Shown here: piece by piece, positions 43,105-51,225 of the stretch | Layout: each line of letters begins with the position of its first letter | Position numbering within the stretch: the first letter of the stretch is position 1 | IMG/VR virus record: IMGVR_UViG_3300007539_000011 | Location: 1 to 64,000 of that record | Reading direction: 5' to 3' (one strand) | Origin: a virus | Length of the DNA stretch: 64,000 nt | Program-made: the position numbers and the translations under genes | Notes under the pieces: model-generated | Database searches by the model: none | Told to the model about the DNA's origin: nothing | What the model saw: the letters and a program-made list of their open reading frames with translations, nothing else

Positions 43105-43287
43105 ATGCTGAGAGAAATTCTCTCGTTTACTAAAACAATAGGCAAGTATTGCCTTTCTGCTCTAGAATTTCTAGGTAGTGCTACAGGCATGGGTGCGCTA
43201 AGCTTCCTCAGCATAGTTTACAACCCCTTCATGCTAATTATTACTGTACCTGTAGGCATATACTTGTACGTAGAGGGTGAACGTTGA
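43105..43287 (+). CDS. Small membrane protein
   Basis: A 60-residue, highly hydrophobic protein (FTKTIGKYCLSALEFLGSAT, FLSIVYNPFMLIITVPVGIY) with two probable membrane segments and a charged C-terminus. AGGAG lies 6 bases before the ATG. No family is recognised; roles in lysis or membrane modification are possible but unsupported. Confidence 0.62.
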   Translation: MLREILSFTKTIGKYCLSALEFLGSATGMGALSFLSIVYNPFMLIITVPVGIYLYVEGER

Positions 43288-43300
43288 CTGGAGATTAAAT

Positions 43301-44020
43301 ATGGAACTAAGTACAGAAGCACTAGAAGCTGCGTGCAAACTAGCATATGAACTAGGCCAGCAGCGTGCAAATAATGACTGGGACCTTCTTACGAAAGAAG
43401 CTAGCTGGAGGCAGCTGGGGTCTGAGTTCCTGGGGGGAGCTAAGGCTTTGGCTAACCGGCAGACATTCCAGTCAGGTAGGCAAGCAGCCAGAAGCGCTAT
43501 GGAAAACCCAGCACTTACGGGCGCTGCTGGTGGGTTTAAAGACCTTGCTAGAACTGCCGGACAACAGATGGCTCAGCCTTTTAAGAATGTGTACCAGACA
43601 TTTAGGGGTAAAGGGTACCAAGGAGCTGTATCCCGAGGAGACGCTAATGTAGAGGCGGCGGCTAAGAGGCTTCAGGCTGCTACTACCACTGAAGCTAAGC
43701 AGATTGCCCAGAAAGAGCTGGCAGAAGCCCAGCGAGCGCTAGATACTCAACTCAAGAGCTTCGGCAGCTATGGTTTCTCTAGCCCTCAAGCGGCAAGAGC
43801 TGCAGGGTCTAGAAACTACTTTGGGGCAGGCGGAGCGCTAGAAGGCCAAGCGGGTAACGTCGCAGCTGCGGTTGGCGCTGGTGCTCTAGGTACAGCGGGA
43901 ATATACGGTGCTGGGCAAATGGTCGCTGGGTCTCCGCAAAATACATACGTAACTAACGTGCAGTCTCAGCAGGCCCCGCATGAGTACTACCTGAACCAGC
44001 TAAGCGGCATGTTCTCGTAG
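43301..44020 (+). CDS. Small virion-type protein with glycine-rich C-terminal segment
   Basis: A 239-residue protein starting at ATG 43301, where GGAG lies 7 bases upstream (the frame is open to 43277). The head (ACKLAYELGQQRANNDWDLL) is followed by alanine/glutamine-rich helices, a hydrophobic segment near the end (VAAAVGAGALGTAGIYGAGQ) and a tail QQAPHEYYLNQLSGMFS. It belongs by style to the same glycine-zipper set as 41495, 42437 and 50203. Confidence 0.68.
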   Translation: MELSTEALEAACKLAYELGQQRANNDWDLLTKEASWRQLGSEFLGGAKALANRQTFQSGRQAARSAMENPALTGAAGGFKDLARTAGQQMAQPFKNVYQTFRGKGYQGAVSRGDANVEAAAKRLQAATTTEAKQIAQKELAEAQRALDTQLKSFGSYGFSSPQAARAAGSRNYFGAGGALEGQAGNVAAAVGAGALGTAGIYGAGQMVAGSPQNTYVTNVQSQQAPHEYYLNQLSGMFS

Positions 44021-44022
44021 TG

Positions 44023-44060
44023 CGCAAAACAGAGGGTTCAGTCTGACATAAGAATATGTC
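44023..44060 (+). promoter_or_regulatory. Promoter block shared with 20834-20871
   Basis: CGCAAAAC at 44023-44030 and CATAAGAATATG at 44047-44058, the same 24-base spacing as upstream of the structured RNA. CTGACA at 44043 and ATTATA at 44066, 17 bases apart, could be sigma-70 -35 and -10 boxes. It precedes the 44093 operon. Confidence 0.65.
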
Positions 44061-44092
44061 GGGGCATTATAGCCCATTATAAGGAGAATCAG

Positions 44093-44506
44093 ATGGCACG
44101 TCTGACCTACCTTAATAAAGATCTCGCCGGTATTGGCGGGTCAAACGCGCTTACGCGCGTAAACATTGAGATCCATAAGCTTGGTCTCGATGTAGAGTAC
44201 CACCTCGATGCACTGCTCTCTGCCGAGCGGGACATTGAAGACGGGTACTCAGCCCTCGTTGGAGAGTGGCACTTCCACAACAAGTGGATCAAAGTGCTTA
44301 GCTCCAGGCTCATTAAGCTAAAGGCTAAGGCGAAATCTATTCGTGAAAGCCTTGAGCGAGCAATCGAGGAGGAGCCTCCTGTTCGCACGGGTAGGCTTAC
44401 TCGTGAGTGGCTTCGCTATGAGAGGGGTTGTGGCTCTAAGCCCGATCAAACTCGTAGCCGAGTTGCCCGCATTCGCTCCATCGAGCGCAGGGTGGTGCGT
44501 CGATGA
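44093..44506 (+). CDS. Unknown basic helical protein
   Basis: A 137-residue protein with strong SD (AAGGAG, 6 bases before ATG). It is helical and very basic at the C-terminus (RLTREWLRYERGCGSKPDQT, RSRVARIRSIERRVVRR), suggesting nucleic acid or ribosome binding. First gene of a four-gene + operon whose codon use (more CTC, CGT, CGC, TCC) differs from the surrounding late genes, consistent with early, highly translated genes. Confidence 0.65.
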   Translation: MARLTYLNKDLAGIGGSNALTRVNIEIHKLGLDVEYHLDALLSAERDIEDGYSALVGEWHFHNKWIKVLSSRLIKLKAKAKSIRESLERAIEEEPPVRTGRLTREWLRYERGCGSKPDQTRSRVARIRSIERRVVRR

Positions 44507-44814
44507 GTGAGAGAGGGTGGGATCTCGAAACTCCCATCTTGGTCTTTCTAGTCGGGGTAGCCCTCGTTGGTCTTGGCATTGGCCTCCTCGGGATGGCTAA
44601 GGAAGACCAAGCTCCCTCGCAGCCGGCGGAGCCTCGCTTCTACGAGGTTCACTGCGAGGGTCCTGATGGGTGGGAGAAGTTCACCGTAGACTTCAATGCT
44701 TACGGTAAGCCTCGCTCCTTTCGTCAGGGCGTGATGCGCTTTGAGACTACTCAAGGCGTTGAGGTGCATGGCAGTAACTGTATCGCCAAGCACCCAGCGG
44801 AGTGGCGTCGATGA
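44503..44814 (+). CDS. Small membrane-anchored protein
   Basis: A 103-residue protein coupled to the gene before by an ATGA overlap. One N-terminal membrane segment (PILVFLVGVALVGLGIGLLG) is followed by a small soluble domain with two cysteines (VHCEGPDGWEKFTVDF, GVEVHGSNCIAKH). No family is recognised. It may act at the host membrane early in infection. Confidence 0.62.
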   Translation: MSERGWDLETPILVFLVGVALVGLGIGLLGMAKEDQAPSQPAEPRFYEVHCEGPDGWEKFTVDFNAYGKPRSFRQGVMRFETTQGVEVHGSNCIAKHPAEWRR

Positions 44815-45203
44815 TCGGTGTTGCGGGTGCCGGAAAGACACAGGTTGTTAAAAGCCTCCAGGGGCAGCCTGTAGATTTCTCTCCGCCTCGTCAGCCCTTC
44901 TCTCGGGTATTTGTATCAGGAATACCAATGAGCGAGGAGGACACAGTTAGGCATGAGGACAATATGTGCCTCTCTAACTTCGACGAGGCGGAGGAGGAAC
45001 TCCGGAAAGCGCTTATGCTCTTGGCCGAGGCTAAGAAGCTCGCGCAGGCCGGGGATCTTCCGGGAGCGAATGAATCTCTTCATCGGGTAAAGAGCCATGC
45101 TTCTGAAGCCAAAGAGTACGCTCAAGGCTGTAGGGAGTGGGTTCAGGGTGTGCCCTTGGGTACAGCTCTGCCCGAAGATATAGTTGACTACGAGGACGCT
45201 TAG
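44811..45203 (+). CDS. Unknown helical protein
   Basis: A 130-residue reading from ATG 44811 (ATGA overlap). GVAGAGKTQVV near the N-terminus has the form of a Walker A loop but no other P-loop NTPase motif follows. ATG 44928, with AGGA upstream, would give a 91-residue protein lacking that part. The body is helical (NFDEAEEELRKALMLLAEAK, ESLHRVKSHASEAKEYAQG). Confidence 0.58.
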   Translation: MIGVAGAGKTQVVKSLQGQPVDFSPPRQPFSRVFVSGIPMSEEDTVRHEDNMCLSNFDEAEEELRKALMLLAEAKKLAQAGDLPGANESLHRVKSHASEAKEYAQGCREWVQGVPLGTALPEDIVDYEDA

Positions 45204-45500
45204 ATGCAGTTCGTAGTCTCTGTCTCTTGGAGAGAAAATCTCCGTAAGCTTATATCCGTCCTTGTTAACCTAGAAGAGGATAAGCTTGCGGAGAAAGAGG
45301 CCAAGGAGTTCGAGCTTGCTCACTTCTACCTCGAAGGCTTCTACAAGAAGCATCTGCCCTTCGCACTAGACACTATTCTAGATAAAAGTGAAGGGCAGGT
45401 ACTGAAGTCCTACGTGTGGCGCGTAGAGGCTGCGAATCAAACCGCTGGGGTATGGGAAGTAGAAAAGGCTCTAGCAGCCCTTACTGGCCCCCTACCCTAG
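45204..45500 (+). CDS. Small unknown helical protein
   Basis: A 98-residue protein that begins on the base after the previous stop. Helical and charged (ENLRKLISVLVNLEEDKLAE, KEAKEFELAHFYLEGFYKKH). Last gene of the 44093 operon; an intrinsic terminator overlaps its stop codon. No function inferred. Confidence 0.62.
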   Translation: MQFVVSVSWRENLRKLISVLVNLEEDKLAEKEAKEFELAHFYLEGFYKKHLPFALDTILDKSEGQVLKSYVWRVEAANQTAGVWEVEKALAALTGPLP

Positions 45501-45725
45501 CGGTTTGTCCGCTTTTTTTAGCTCTCGCTCTAAGTACCAGATGGCCTTACGTAGATCTTCTTTTTTTAGCTCAGGATTTTTGATTCCAGCTCTAAGGATA
45601 TACTTAATAGCGTTTCCAAGAGAGAAGTTAAGGCCGAAGTCCTCGATGATATCGATCACTTCATACTTACCGCCCTGGTAATGGTCAGGATGGTTTACCG
45701 TCTCCTTGGATTGCTGGAAGCTCAC
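45492..45725 (-). CDS. DUF3310-family protein
   Basis: A 77-residue protein with the DUF3310 pattern: NHPDHYQGGKYEVIDIIEDF, then LGNAIKYILRAGIKNP and LRKAIWYLERELKK. Family members are widespread in phages beside nucleotide metabolism genes and their function is unclear. I chose GTG 45725 because GGAG lies 6 bases upstream; an in-frame ATG at 45761 has no SD. The start lies within the last 41 bases of the nrdJ gene, so translation is coupled. Confidence 0.78.
   Translation of the reverse strand: MSFQQSKETVNHPDHYQGGKYEVIDIIEDFGLNFSLGNAIKYILRAGIKNPELKKEDLRKAIWYLERELKKADKPLG
45499..45519 (+). terminator. Intrinsic terminator of the 44093 operon
   Basis: AGCGG (45499-45503), loop TTTGT, CCGCT (45509-45513), then a run of T to 45519. 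It starts at the stop codon of the last + gene and lies inside the 3' end of the convergent DUF3310 gene. Confidence 0.75.
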
Positions 45726-47664
45726 AGGCGTCTCCGTCGCAGAACTCGTCGTCTTTTTCATGAGAACTAGTTTCGATTCGGAGGGGTTTGCAGTTGGCCT
45801 GTAGTGACTCATACTCTTCCTTTGTGATCTTGATGTATGGAGCCTGGGGGTAGATGGTGCCAGGATCAATCTTCAAGAAGCTAACGCTCTTCATGGAGTC
45901 TTCAAAGCACTCCAAGCAGAGCTTAATGTCCGCGGCTTCCTCAGGCTTAAAGGTCACCGTAATAGAGACTTGATTGTCAGCCCAGTAGCGCTGAATCTGA
46001 GCGGCGTTGTGCATCTGCTCCCAGATAGAGACATCTTCCTTGGCCTTCTCAAAGTGCTCTTCTTTGATTGGAAAGCTTACAACGTAGGTGTTGTTAGCGT
46101 ACTGGTCTTTCTCTACAGGAAAGCCAGCCTCTTGTGCAATCCCTAGAAGAGGGCTCTCTTCATTCACACGGATATTACGGATGTAATACTCGCTGTGTGG
46201 GTAGTGAATGCCCGGAGTTGCGCCTGCAAGAAGACTCACAGTACCGCTAGGCTTTACACTAGTAGTCTTCTTAGACCTAGGAACGCAGAGCCAGTCACTA
46301 TACTGCGCGTCAAGCTGCTGCAGGTACTTGTACCCTCTATTACAGAGCTTGAGGTACGACCGCCTTCCGTACTTTGCGATTGCCTGGACAATGCCGGACT
46401 GTGAGCATCCGATTCTACGGTTGCGCATCATCACAGCGTTAGTGCGCTTATTATGTGTAGGAATAAGAGTGACTGTCTTTGCGTAGAGATATGCAAACTT
46501 CAGAGTTCGTAGATAGTCTTTCTCTGAATCGTGGTTAGCCGGGAAGGTCTCCACTAGGCAGCATAGCTCGAAGCTCTCAAGGCTCTGCTCGCCGCATGGG
46601 TTAGTTCCCTCTACAAGTGCATCCTTGTAGTCTGGGGCATCCGCCATCCGAGAGTAGTTACGAGCGTGGTCAATCCAGAACATGCCGATGTCAGAGCCCT
46701 CGCCAATGCGCTTAGCGACATACTCATAGTCCATGCCCTCCCAGGCGCGGATAGAGTTGTTACTTGCCCAGCGATGGGACATGAGCATCTCTTGATCGTC
46801 TTTGAGCGTGATGAACTCTTGGTCGTCAGGATCGCCAAGCATAATCTCAGCCGTGCGGCGAATACCGCCTGCTACTACGCATTTTCCAATGAGATTAAAG
46901 ATGTCAACGATGGTTGCGCTACTGATCAGGTAGGGCTTCTCGTCCTTAGGCATAAGGAGCTTGGTCAGGTCACTGACGAGCAACTCCAGTGGCCCTGACC
47001 CAGAGCTAATACCTCCAAAGGTCTTGAGTGGCGTACCTTTAGGCCGAATACGAGAGTAGTCGATGCTCTTAGGGTACAAGCCATTACGGACGAAGCTCTC
47101 AAGGATAGTCTTAATAAGCTCTACCCAGGACTCGCGCGTGTCTTCGACGATAAACTCTTCGGTGCTGTACTCAGGAGTAAAGATACTTACAGTGCCTGCG
47201 CCGTTGGTGTCTCCACCTACGCCGACACCCAGCATGCTCATATCCATGAGAAAGCAGAAGGGTGCGCTGAAGTCACTCGCGAGGTTTTTAGTGCTTACAA
47301 AAGCGCAGTTATTAAGGCAGGCGCCTCCGACCTTTTCTAGAGCTTTGCTGCCCATTGACCAGAGGCCTCGCCCTGGGGGGAGGAACTTGAACTCCCACAT
47401 CCTGCGGTACATCTCTTGAGCAGAGCGCTGAGCTTTGCTGTCGCTCCAAGGAAGCAGCAAGGACTGGCAGTGGTTCTTTTGTGTAGTATACACGCCCTCT
47501 ACCACGCGCTTACAGGTCTGCCAGAACTCTTCAGAAGTTCCATCACCTAGATCTCGTGCGTAAGTGCGCTTGTAGGTAAAGTAGCCTAGAGGCCCCCATG
47601 CTGGCTGTGTGTCTTTAAACTCTTCGAGGAACTTATCATCTAAATGAAAGAGTGCTCTTTGCAT
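45685..47664 (-). CDS. nrdJ: Class II (adenosylcobalamin-dependent) ribonucleoside-triphosphate reductase
   Basis: A 659-residue monomeric-type reductase making dNTPs. GACLNNCAF holds the first redox cysteine (C116), NPCGEQSLE (355-363) has the thiyl-radical Cys and catalytic Glu, FELCCL gives the partner Cys, and PSGTVSLLAGATPGIHYPH is the phosphate-binding/active-site segment. The C-terminal CDGDAC has the same C-x4-C spacing as the redox pair of Lactobacillus RTPR. Absence of an NrdB partner or NrdD glycyl radical motif also supports class II. It overlaps the end of thyX by 25 bases. Needs B12 from the host cell. Confidence 0.9.
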   Translation of the reverse strand: MQRALFHLDDKFLEEFKDTQPAWGPLGYFTYKRTYARDLGDGTSEEFWQTCKRVVEGVYTTQKNHCQSLLLPWSDSKAQRSAQEMYRRMWEFKFLPPGRGLWSMGSKALEKVGGACLNNCAFVSTKNLASDFSAPFCFLMDMSMLGVGVGGDTNGAGTVSIFTPEYSTEEFIVEDTRESWVELIKTILESFVRNGLYPKSIDYSRIRPKGTPLKTFGGISSGSGPLELLVSDLTKLLMPKDEKPYLISSATIVDIFNLIGKCVVAGGIRRTAEIMLGDPDDQEFITLKDDQEMLMSHRWASNNSIRAWEGMDYEYVAKRIGEGSDIGMFWIDHARNYSRMADAPDYKDALVEGTNPCGEQSLESFELCCLVETFPANHDSEKDYLRTLKFAYLYAKTVTLIPTHNKRTNAVMMRNRRIGCSQSGIVQAIAKYGRRSYLKLCNRGYKYLQQLDAQYSDWLCVPRSKKTTSVKPSGTVSLLAGATPGIHYPHSEYYIRNIRVNEESPLLGIAQEAGFPVEKDQYANNTYVVSFPIKEEHFEKAKEDVSIWEQMHNAAQIQRYWADNQVSITVTFKPEEAADIKLCLECFEDSMKSVSFLKIDPGTIYPQAPYIKITKEEYESLQANCKPLRIETSSHEKDDEFCDGDACELPAIQGDGKPS

Positions 47665-48353
47665 ACTGCGTATGTCTCCGGAAACTTTTCCTGTACGTAT
47701 TCGGCCATCGCTTCAGCCATGACTCGAATCTCCCACTGCGCATCTTCCGCTAAGCGTAGCTTTAAAAACTTGATTACATTCAGCAGGTTAGCGGTGGCCC
47801 AATACTCTGTGTACAGCGATTGTGGTAGGACCGACCTTGCTTGCTCTCTCGCCACCCCGGCGTCGAGAAGGTCGTGATACAATTTTAGAGATGCTTTAGA
47901 GTGGCTGGCAATGGCATCTGAAGCCCTTAAAGGCCAGATCATCGTAGCCCCGTGAATTGCATTGATTTCTGGGTCAAAGTTTTCTTTCTCAACACTCGCC
48001 TGTCGGTTGTTCTTGTGCTGCTCGCGAAAGACTTTGGGGTTATAGAACTCAATACTCTCTGAAGTATATCTTCTAGAAACCTCGTTGTAGCTCCAGGTCC
48101 TGTGCCTCATATGTTGCTTAGCGACATACATAGGCACTTTGATCTTAAAGCTCATGGTGCAATGCTCAAAAGGACTGGTGTGCTTATGTTCTGCTAGGTA
48201 CCCGATGAGCTTTCTGTCTCGCGGACTGAGCTCCTCTAACTCTGGAGTGTCGCTCATGAAAGAGACTCTTGCAGCGTCTGCTACCACCTTGTCCACGCCC
48301 ATGTGCTGAAGTAAACTTACGTAACCTATGTTATCGCCATAGATGAACTTCAC
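47640..48353 (-). CDS. thyX: Flavin-dependent thymidylate synthase
   Basis: A 237-residue ThyX converting dUMP to dTMP with FAD and methylenetetrahydrofolate. The family signature RHRxxSxNExSxRY is complete as RHRTWSYNEVSRRY (residues 83-96). SPFEHCTMSFKIKVP and ARSVLPQSLYTEYW are also conserved features. It is the promoter-proximal gene of the thyX-nrdJ-DUF3310 minus operon and works with the dCMP deaminase at 50753. Only 33 bases separate it from the divergent fibre gene. Confidence 0.95.
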   Translation of the reverse strand: MKFIYGDNIGYVSLLQHMGVDKVVADAARVSFMSDTPELEELSPRDRKLIGYLAEHKHTSPFEHCTMSFKIKVPMYVAKQHMRHRTWSYNEVSRRYTSESIEFYNPKVFREQHKNNRQASVEKENFDPEINAIHGATMIWPLRASDAIASHSKASLKLYHDLLDAGVAREQARSVLPQSLYTEYWATANLLNVIKFLKLRLAEDAQWEIRVMAEAMAEYVQEKFPETYAVCKEHSFI

Positions 48354-48386
48354 GTTCTACCCTTTCAGAAAGAGAGTCGCGAAACT

Positions 48387-50198
48387 ATGTCTGCTACCAA
48401 ATTTAAAGTCAAGCAAGTCAAGAACGACTCTGAGACAGGGTTAGAAGCCTTCGTTGAGTTGCCCATTGACCAAGAAGAAACCACTCGCTTGATGCCCAGT
48501 GGAGGGAGCGTAGATATCGGGTCTAGCACCTTTAACTGGGGAGATGCCTACCTTGGGGACTTGGAGTGTGGCGTTATCTCGTGCCTATCGATTAACGCCT
48601 CTAACGGAGATATACCAATATCTACTAACCTAGACGTTCAAGGGTTCATAACTGCGTCAAGTACGATAAGTACGTCCGGTGTTCTGGTGTCGAATGAGCT
48701 AAGGGCGCAGGAAGGTTTTGGTATCAACATAACTTCGGATACGAACGTTATTGTTGATATCGACCATAATGACAATAGTCTTGGCGGTAACTACTTTAAG
48801 GTTAGAAAAGACTTTGAAGACCCTAGCGGACCTGTTGATCTACTTACTCTCGCTGAGAGCGGTAACCTAGAGGTACTCGGAGACATAAGTGCTGCTAGCC
48901 TTAGCCTGACGGGAGAGGTAAGTGCAGCAGACCTATCCTTGTCTGGCAGTGTATCTACAGACTTATCTCTAGACGGAAAGCTAGAAGCTTCCGGAGAAGA
49001 TCCTCTGATTATAGATGCTTCTAGTGTTGTAATAGAAAACTCCAAGACAGCTAATACGTCTTCAGTAACCCTGAGAGACAGTATTAACGCAAATAGCTCT
49101 ATCTCTTTAATAGAGGGAGAGGGCCTATTCGGAGAAGCGAGTAACTATGGCTTCCAGTTAGAGTATAATGGAAGGCTCATGCCTAATAGCTTATCCCTAA
49201 GGAGTGGCTATGGGACTCTTACTGCCGATATCTTTACCGTTGTAAGAGATGTAAGCGGCGTTCCTTCATCCGATATAGAGTTCAAGGGTCTTATTACCTC
49301 AGATAATGATACGGCAGCAGAGCAAGGGGGCGTTCGGAGCACCTACTTCGGGGGAGGGCCTGGGTCGCAAAACGCTATACGGCTCACTACAGTAGACGGG
49401 AATGGTAACTTTAACCCGCACACCACAGATACTGGCACTTTCTATGTAAATGGGCCCAAGGGTGACGACGGTAAGCTTTCCATAGAGGCTTTCGATATAG
49501 ACCTAGTTACAGACGGGCACGTACGTGTAGCCCTGGATCACAATAGCAACGGGACTTTCCAGGTCAAGGATAGTAACAACGACATAGTGTTCAGGGCGAG
49601 AACTGGTACTGTGGATAGGCTTCTAGTGGAAAGCTCCCTAGAGACAGCCATAGATAATGCTACTGTATCGAATAATAATAGCCTTAGACTGCTGGTGGTA
49701 GACCCTACGGGGCATATATACAAGAGTGATGAAAACTCGCACTTGCTACTTAACGCTCCTTTTACAGGAACCCATGTTTACGCTTCTGCCGACGAGTTAC
49801 CTCTGGGCTCTAGTGTAAGTCTAGATGCGGGCACGCTTGCGCTAACTACAAGCGCATCCCAGGCTAACTGCGTAGGTATAGTACAGAGTAAAGAGCTGGC
49901 TACAGAGGATAGCCCACATACTACCTCTCTAGGAGAAGTAATTACCTCTGGCAACATCTACTACGTCGCAGCAGTAGGTGACTCCATCAAAGGAGGCTTG
50001 CGAGGCTTCAAAGTCTGCAACGAAGGCGGAGATATCTCTGCGGGCGACCTACTCGTTACTAGCTCTGTGTCGGGACGACTCATGAAGCAGGCTGATGATG
50101 TGGTCCGAGCGAGCACTGTTGGTAAAGCCATGCAGTCCGTAACCTTTAACGATCAAGGCCAGGCAGATAATGTCTACGGCTTTCTCTACTGCGGGTGA
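48387..50198 (+). CDS. Tail fibre protein
   Basis: A 603-residue host-recognition protein. It is beta-rich with repeated aliphatic-Ser pattern (LSLTGEVSAADLSLSGSVST) suggesting a trimeric beta-helix shaft. The C-terminal ~110 residues (SIKGGLRGFKVCNEGGDISA, GDLLVTSSVSGRLMKQADDV, ASTVGKAMQS) match the terminal domain found in many phage fibres. It is far from the tail operon, flanked by thyX and small genes. ATG 48387 follows a 33-base divergent gap. Confidence 0.78.
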   Translation: MSATKFKVKQVKNDSETGLEAFVELPIDQEETTRLMPSGGSVDIGSSTFNWGDAYLGDLECGVISCLSINASNGDIPISTNLDVQGFITASSTISTSGVLVSNELRAQEGFGINITSDTNVIVDIDHNDNSLGGNYFKVRKDFEDPSGPVDLLTLAESGNLEVLGDISAASLSLTGEVSAADLSLSGSVSTDLSLDGKLEASGEDPLIIDASSVVIENSKTANTSSVTLRDSINANSSISLIEGEGLFGEASNYGFQLEYNGRLMPNSLSLRSGYGTLTADIFTVVRDVSGVPSSDIEFKGLITSDNDTAAEQGGVRSTYFGGGPGSQNAIRLTTVDGNGNFNPHTTDTGTFYVNGPKGDDGKLSIEAFDIDLVTDGHVRVALDHNSNGTFQVKDSNNDIVFRARTGTVDRLLVESSLETAIDNATVSNNNSLRLLVVDPTGHIYKSDENSHLLLNAPFTGTHVYASADELPLGSSVSLDAGTLALTTSASQANCVGIVQSKELATEDSPHTTSLGEVITSGNIYYVAAVGDSIKGGLRGFKVCNEGGDISAGDLLVTSSVSGRLMKQADDVVRASTVGKAMQSVTFNDQGQADNVYGFLYCG

Positions 50199-50202
50199 TG
50201 CT

Positions 50203-50769
50203 ATGAACTACATTGAAGATACTATAGGTGAAGAGCTAGAGAAGACTGCTCTGAAGGGGCTTAGGCAAGCTATAGCTAATAATAAAGGTAAATCGACATT
50301 AATCGGAGCTACCGTAGGTCTGCCTGTAGCTTACTCTCTGCTGCAGTCTGCTAGGGAGGCAGACAGAGAAGCTGGTGGAATCCCTCAAGCGCTAGATGAC
50401 GCTATGGACGGAGTAGACTCCGGACTAGATGAGGTGGATCGGATTATAGATGAGGGCTTTTCAGATAAACAAAAAGCGCTAGCTGCTTTGGGAGCTTTGG
50501 GTCTCGCTGGGGTTGGCGGGTACAAAGCGTATAAGAGTCTGAGTGGAAGGGAGAAGGTGTCTAAGTTGAGTCCAGCAACTAAAGATGCCCTAAAAACTGT
50601 AGTTCCATTCTACCTTGGAGTGGGCGGCCTAGGCACCGCTGCCTACTATGGGACTAGGAGCCCAGGGGGTGACAGTCAAGGCGAAAAGAAGGAAAAAAAG
50701 AAGAAAGAGGATACCTTTAAGTTGCTTAAGGAATTAGCCAAAAAAGAGTTATATGCTCGGTTCTACTAA
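50203..50769 (+). CDS. Glycine-zipper membrane protein
   Basis: A 188-residue protein starting at ATG 50203, 5 bases after the fibre stop (the frame is open to 50170). The head IGEELEKTALKGLRQAIANN resembles the 42437 head. Two hydrophobic stretches (ALAALGALGLAGVGGYKAYK and VPFYLGVGGLGTAAYYGTRS) are present, with a lysine-rich tail GEKKEKKKKEDTF. GGYKAYK parallels GYGAYK of the 42437 product. Probably virion-internal or membrane-active. Confidence 0.68.
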   Translation: MNYIEDTIGEELEKTALKGLRQAIANNKGKSTLIGATVGLPVAYSLLQSAREADREAGGIPQALDDAMDGVDSGLDEVDRIIDEGFSDKQKALAALGALGLAGVGGYKAYKSLSGREKVSKLSPATKDALKTVVPFYLGVGGLGTAAYYGTRSPGGDSQGEKKEKKKKEDTFKLLKELAKKELYARFY

Positions 50770-51223
50770 TATTAAGTCTAAATACTTAAGTACAAGAGTT
50801 AGTCAGTGTGAGCTTCTCGCGGAGCAGAGCACCTGCCCTCGCCGTAAGATAGCTGCTATGCTCATAGACCCAGAGACTAACAGCATAGTTGCTGACGGGT
50901 ACAATGGGCCTCCCAGGGGTGCAGGGTCCTTATGTGGGGAGACCGACTGCCTAAGAGAGACTATGCACGTTAAGTCGGGTACTTCCCTAGAGATAGGGTG
51001 TCACCATGCTGAGATGAACTGCATACTGAATGCAGCTCGCCAAGGGAACAAGACCTCTGGGCGAGTGATGATAGTTACTGCAGAGCCTTGTCTCATGTGC
51101 GCAAAGGCGATACACCACGCCGGAATAAGCGCAGTGTATCTAGTAGAAGGCGGGTACTCTGGGGCTATAAGAACTGGGGTAGAGTACCTGAGGCAGAACG
51201 GAGTAGAGGTAGTTAAGTACTGA
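50753..51223 (+). CDS. dCMP deaminase-like zinc enzyme
   Basis: A 156-residue cytidine/deoxycytidylate deaminase. The zinc site is complete: HHAEMNCIL supplies His and catalytic Glu, AEPCLMCAKAI the two cysteines. CPRRKIAAMLIDP and DGYNGPPRGAG are typical of dCMP deaminases (T4 gpcd-like), as are extra Cys/His residues before the HAE motif (LCGETDC) that bind a second zinc. It makes dUMP for ThyX. It overlaps the 50203 gene by 17 bases. Confidence 0.9.
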   Translation: MLGSTNIKSKYLSTRVSQCELLAEQSTCPRRKIAAMLIDPETNSIVADGYNGPPRGAGSLCGETDCLRETMHVKSGTSLEIGCHHAEMNCILNAARQGNKTSGRVMIVTAEPCLMCAKAIHHAGISAVYLVEGGYSGAIRTGVEYLRQNGVEVVKY

Positions 51224-51225
51224 CT

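Noticed and set aside
44811-44870. P-loop NTPase from GVAGAGKT
   Set aside because: No Walker B or other NTPase motif in the 130 residues; the segment may not even be translated.
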